Assembly (NCBI RefSeq): GCF_012273655.1
Contig: NZ_JAAWWP010000032.1
Location: 1-52,801, forward strand
Origin: Streptomyces physcomitrii
GTDB lineage: Bacteria; Actinomycetota; Actinomycetes; Streptomycetales; Streptomycetaceae
Reading direction: 5' to 3'
Length of the DNA: 52,801 nucleotides
Positions 51,393 to 52,801 of this stretch are shown here, in pieces; position 1 is the stretch's first letter; the number at the start of each line of letters is the position of its first letter. Below the pieces are notes generated by a model. That model ran no database searches. It was not told where the DNA came from and saw only the letters and a program-made list of their open reading frames with translations. Position numbers and translations under genes: made by a program.

Positions 51393-52400
51393 ATGGACCT
51401 CGACGTCTTCGTCGCCGCCCACCGCCAGGAGTGGGACCGGCTCGACGCGCTCCTGCGCCGCCGTCGCCGCCTGACGGGCACCGAGGCGGACGAACTCGTC
51501 GCCCTCTACCAGCGTGCCGCCACCCACCTCTCACTGATCCGGTCCAGCGCCCCCGACCCCCAGCTCACCGGCCGGCTCACGCAGCTCGTCGCCCGGGCAC
51601 GCAGCACCGTCACCGGCACCCGCCGAGCCTCCTGGCGCGATGTGACCCGCTTCCTCACCGAGGGGTTCCCCGCCGCCGTCTACCGCAGCCGCCGCTGGTG
51701 GGTGCCGACGGCCCTGCTCTCCACGGCCCTCGCCGCCCTGCTCGGCTGGTGGATCGGCACCCACCCCGAGGTCCAGGCGACCATCGCGGCCCCGGACGAG
51801 CTCCGCCGGATGACCCGACCCGGCGGCGAGTACGAGACGTACTACTCCAGCCATCCCGCCACCTCGTTCGCCGCCCAGGTCTGGACGAACAACGCGCAGG
51901 CGGCGGCGATGTGCCTCGTCCTCGGCGCCTTCCTGTGCCTGCCGGTCGTCTGGATCCTCTTCCAGAACATGCTCAACCTCGGCGTGGGCATCGGCCTGAT
52001 GTCCTCCGCGGGCCGCCTGGACACCTTCCTCGGCCTGGTGCTGCCGCACGGCCTGCTCGAACTCACCGCCGTCTTCGTCGCCGCCGGTACGGGGCTGCGC
52101 CTGGGCTGGACCGTCATCGACCCCGGGCCGCGCACCCGCCGCACCGCCCTCGCCGAAGAGGGCCGCTCCGCACTGGGCATGGCGGTCGGCCTGGCCCTGG
52201 TGCTCTTCGTCTCCGGCGCCATCGAGGGCTTCGTGACCCCCTCCGGTCTGCCGACCTGGGCCCGGATCACGATCGGGGTCGCGGCCGAGGCGGCCTTCCT
52301 GCTGTACGTGTGGATCCTCGGCCGCCGGGCCGTGCAACTCGGCGAGACGGGTGACGTGGAGGAGGCCGAACGCAGCGCCACGGTGCCGCTCGCTGCCTGA
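51393..52400 (+). CDS. Stage II sporulation protein M-like (SpoIIM/DUF95) membrane protein
   Basis: A 335-aa protein with an N-terminal helical region (LDVFVAAHRQEWDRLDALLRR, typical start) and several membrane segments, including WWVPTALLSTALAALLGWW (about 102-120), AAMCLVLGAFLCLPVVWILF and LELTAVFVAAGTGL. The GIGLMSSAGRLDTFLGLVLPHGLLE stretch is the most conserved part of the family. In Bacillus, SpoIIM belongs to the DMP engulfment complex. Streptomyces does not engulf spores, so the role here is different and unknown. ATG 51393 follows GAGGAGGAGC. It is paired head to head with the RDD gene and is the last protein gene before an rRNA operon. Confidence 0.92.
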   Translation: MDLDVFVAAHRQEWDRLDALLRRRRRLTGTEADELVALYQRAATHLSLIRSSAPDPQLTGRLTQLVARARSTVTGTRRASWRDVTRFLTEGFPAAVYRSRRWWVPTALLSTALAALLGWWIGTHPEVQATIAAPDELRRMTRPGGEYETYYSSHPATSFAAQVWTNNAQAAAMCLVLGAFLCLPVVWILFQNMLNLGVGIGLMSSAGRLDTFLGLVLPHGLLELTAVFVAAGTGLRLGWTVIDPGPRTRRTALAEEGRSALGMAVGLALVLFVSGAIEGFVTPSGLPTWARITIGVAAEAAFLLYVWILGRRAVQLGETGDVEEAERSATVPLAA

Positions 52401-52801
52401 TGTGCATCGGCAAGCCGCGAGCTGCTAGTCTCCTCTTCGCCGCACGGACTCCGTTGACACGGAGCGCGTGGGGAGGTAGATTCGAACAGTTGCCTAGAGC
52501 ACGGCAGTGACTGCCAGCTCGGTGGTACTTGAGAAAATCTATAAGGCTCCGCGGAAGTCACTTCCATCGGAGCCATTCCGATTCAGTCAGAACAGACCAC
52601 CGGTCAATCCGGTGGAAAACCTCTGATAAAGTCGGGTCCACCGAAAGGAAGCCGGAAGGCGACTGAATAGGTACGGCTCTCCAACGGCCACTGGATGAAA
52701 TACGGACCGGAAATCGGGACGGAAAGCGTCTGGTAAGGTTGGAAACACCGAAGGGAAACGCCCGGAGGAAAGCCTCGGCTGAATGGTCGGGGTGAGTACG
52801 A
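52401..52801 (+). promoter_or_regulatory. rRNA operon promoter and leader region
   Basis: A 400-nt A+T-richer stretch typical of Streptomyces rrn upstream regions. TTGACA (52454-52459), a 17-nt spacer and TAGATT (52477-52482) make a near-consensus vegetative promoter. Further downstream the unit TCTGRTAARGTYGG occurs twice (52622-52635 and 52729-52742), each followed by CCGAARGGAA, as in the repeated promoter/processing elements of rrn leaders. The 16S gene itself begins beyond the window end. Confidence 0.85.
52545..52574 (+). terminator. Hairpin inside the rRNA upstream region
   Basis: GGCTCCG (52545-52551) pairs with CGGAGCC (52568-52574), enclosing GGAAGT-C-ACTTCC. This nearly perfect 30-nt hairpin directly follows TATAAG (52540-52545). 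It could end transcripts from the SpoIIM-like gene or act in rRNA leader processing. A second inverted repeat, CCACCGG-N5-CCGGTGG, lies at 52597-52615. Confidence 0.55.

Overview
The window is about 72% G+C with strong third-position GC bias. It carries whiB, a SpoIIM-like membrane protein, F420 genes and many Tat or Sec secreted proteins, which points to a Streptomyces-type actinomycete chromosome. I see no phage, plasmid, IS or CRISPR element. The backbone (LCP proteins, manC, fbiB-fbiA, whiB, DUF3499, manB, SIS protein, manA, ahcY) keeps the gene order I recall for the M. tuberculosis Rv3267-Rv3248c region and the S. coelicolor SCO3020-3050 region, so this is an old core neighbourhood. No search could be run to confirm that.

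Left part (1-5.3 kb): the tail of an acyl-CoA dehydrogenase, two LCP (LytR-CpsA-Psr) cell-wall polymer transferases, a hotdog thioesterase and an ExoA-like glycosyltransferase. Next (5.3-17.1 kb) lies what looks like an accessory glucan-utilisation cassette. A Tat-secreted GH64 beta-1,3-glucanase faces a LacI-type repressor, which is followed by an ABC sugar-importer operon (lipoprotein and two permeases, no ATPase), a cytoplasmic GH13 alpha-glucosidase and two secreted beta-helix enzymes resembling GH87 alpha-1,3-glucanases. Together they would attack the beta-1,3 and alpha-1,3 glucans of fungal walls and import the products.

Middle part (17.1-31.6 kb): three more LCP genes in tandem (five in the window), a TIGR03089 AMP-binding-like protein, a secreted peptidoglycan amidase, GDP-mannose pyrophosphorylase, an AlkA-type glycosylase, coenzyme F420 genes fbiA/fbiB with a 4-nt overlap, a cysteine dioxygenase-like protein, and the sporulation regulator whiB with a recognisable promoter.

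Right part (31.8-52.8 kb): a giant membrane glycosyltransferase translationally coupled to a DUF5719 protein, a PhoX-like phosphatase, a degenerate zincin, DUF3499, manB, Trm112, an SIS protein, manA, a CDF transporter, ahcY, an RDD protein and SpoIIM. ManA, ManB and ManC give a complete route from fructose-6-phosphate to GDP-mannose, the likely donor for the glycosyltransferases, with LCP proteins as final attaching enzymes. The window ends in the promoter and leader of an rRNA operon, before the 16S gene.

The least explained feature is a set of repeats packed between 37.5 and 43.5 kb. There are two long inverted arrays of degenerate heptanucleotides sharing the same centre, a perfect 13-copy heptanucleotide tract, and degenerate tandem repeats that begin at the stop codons of four different genes.
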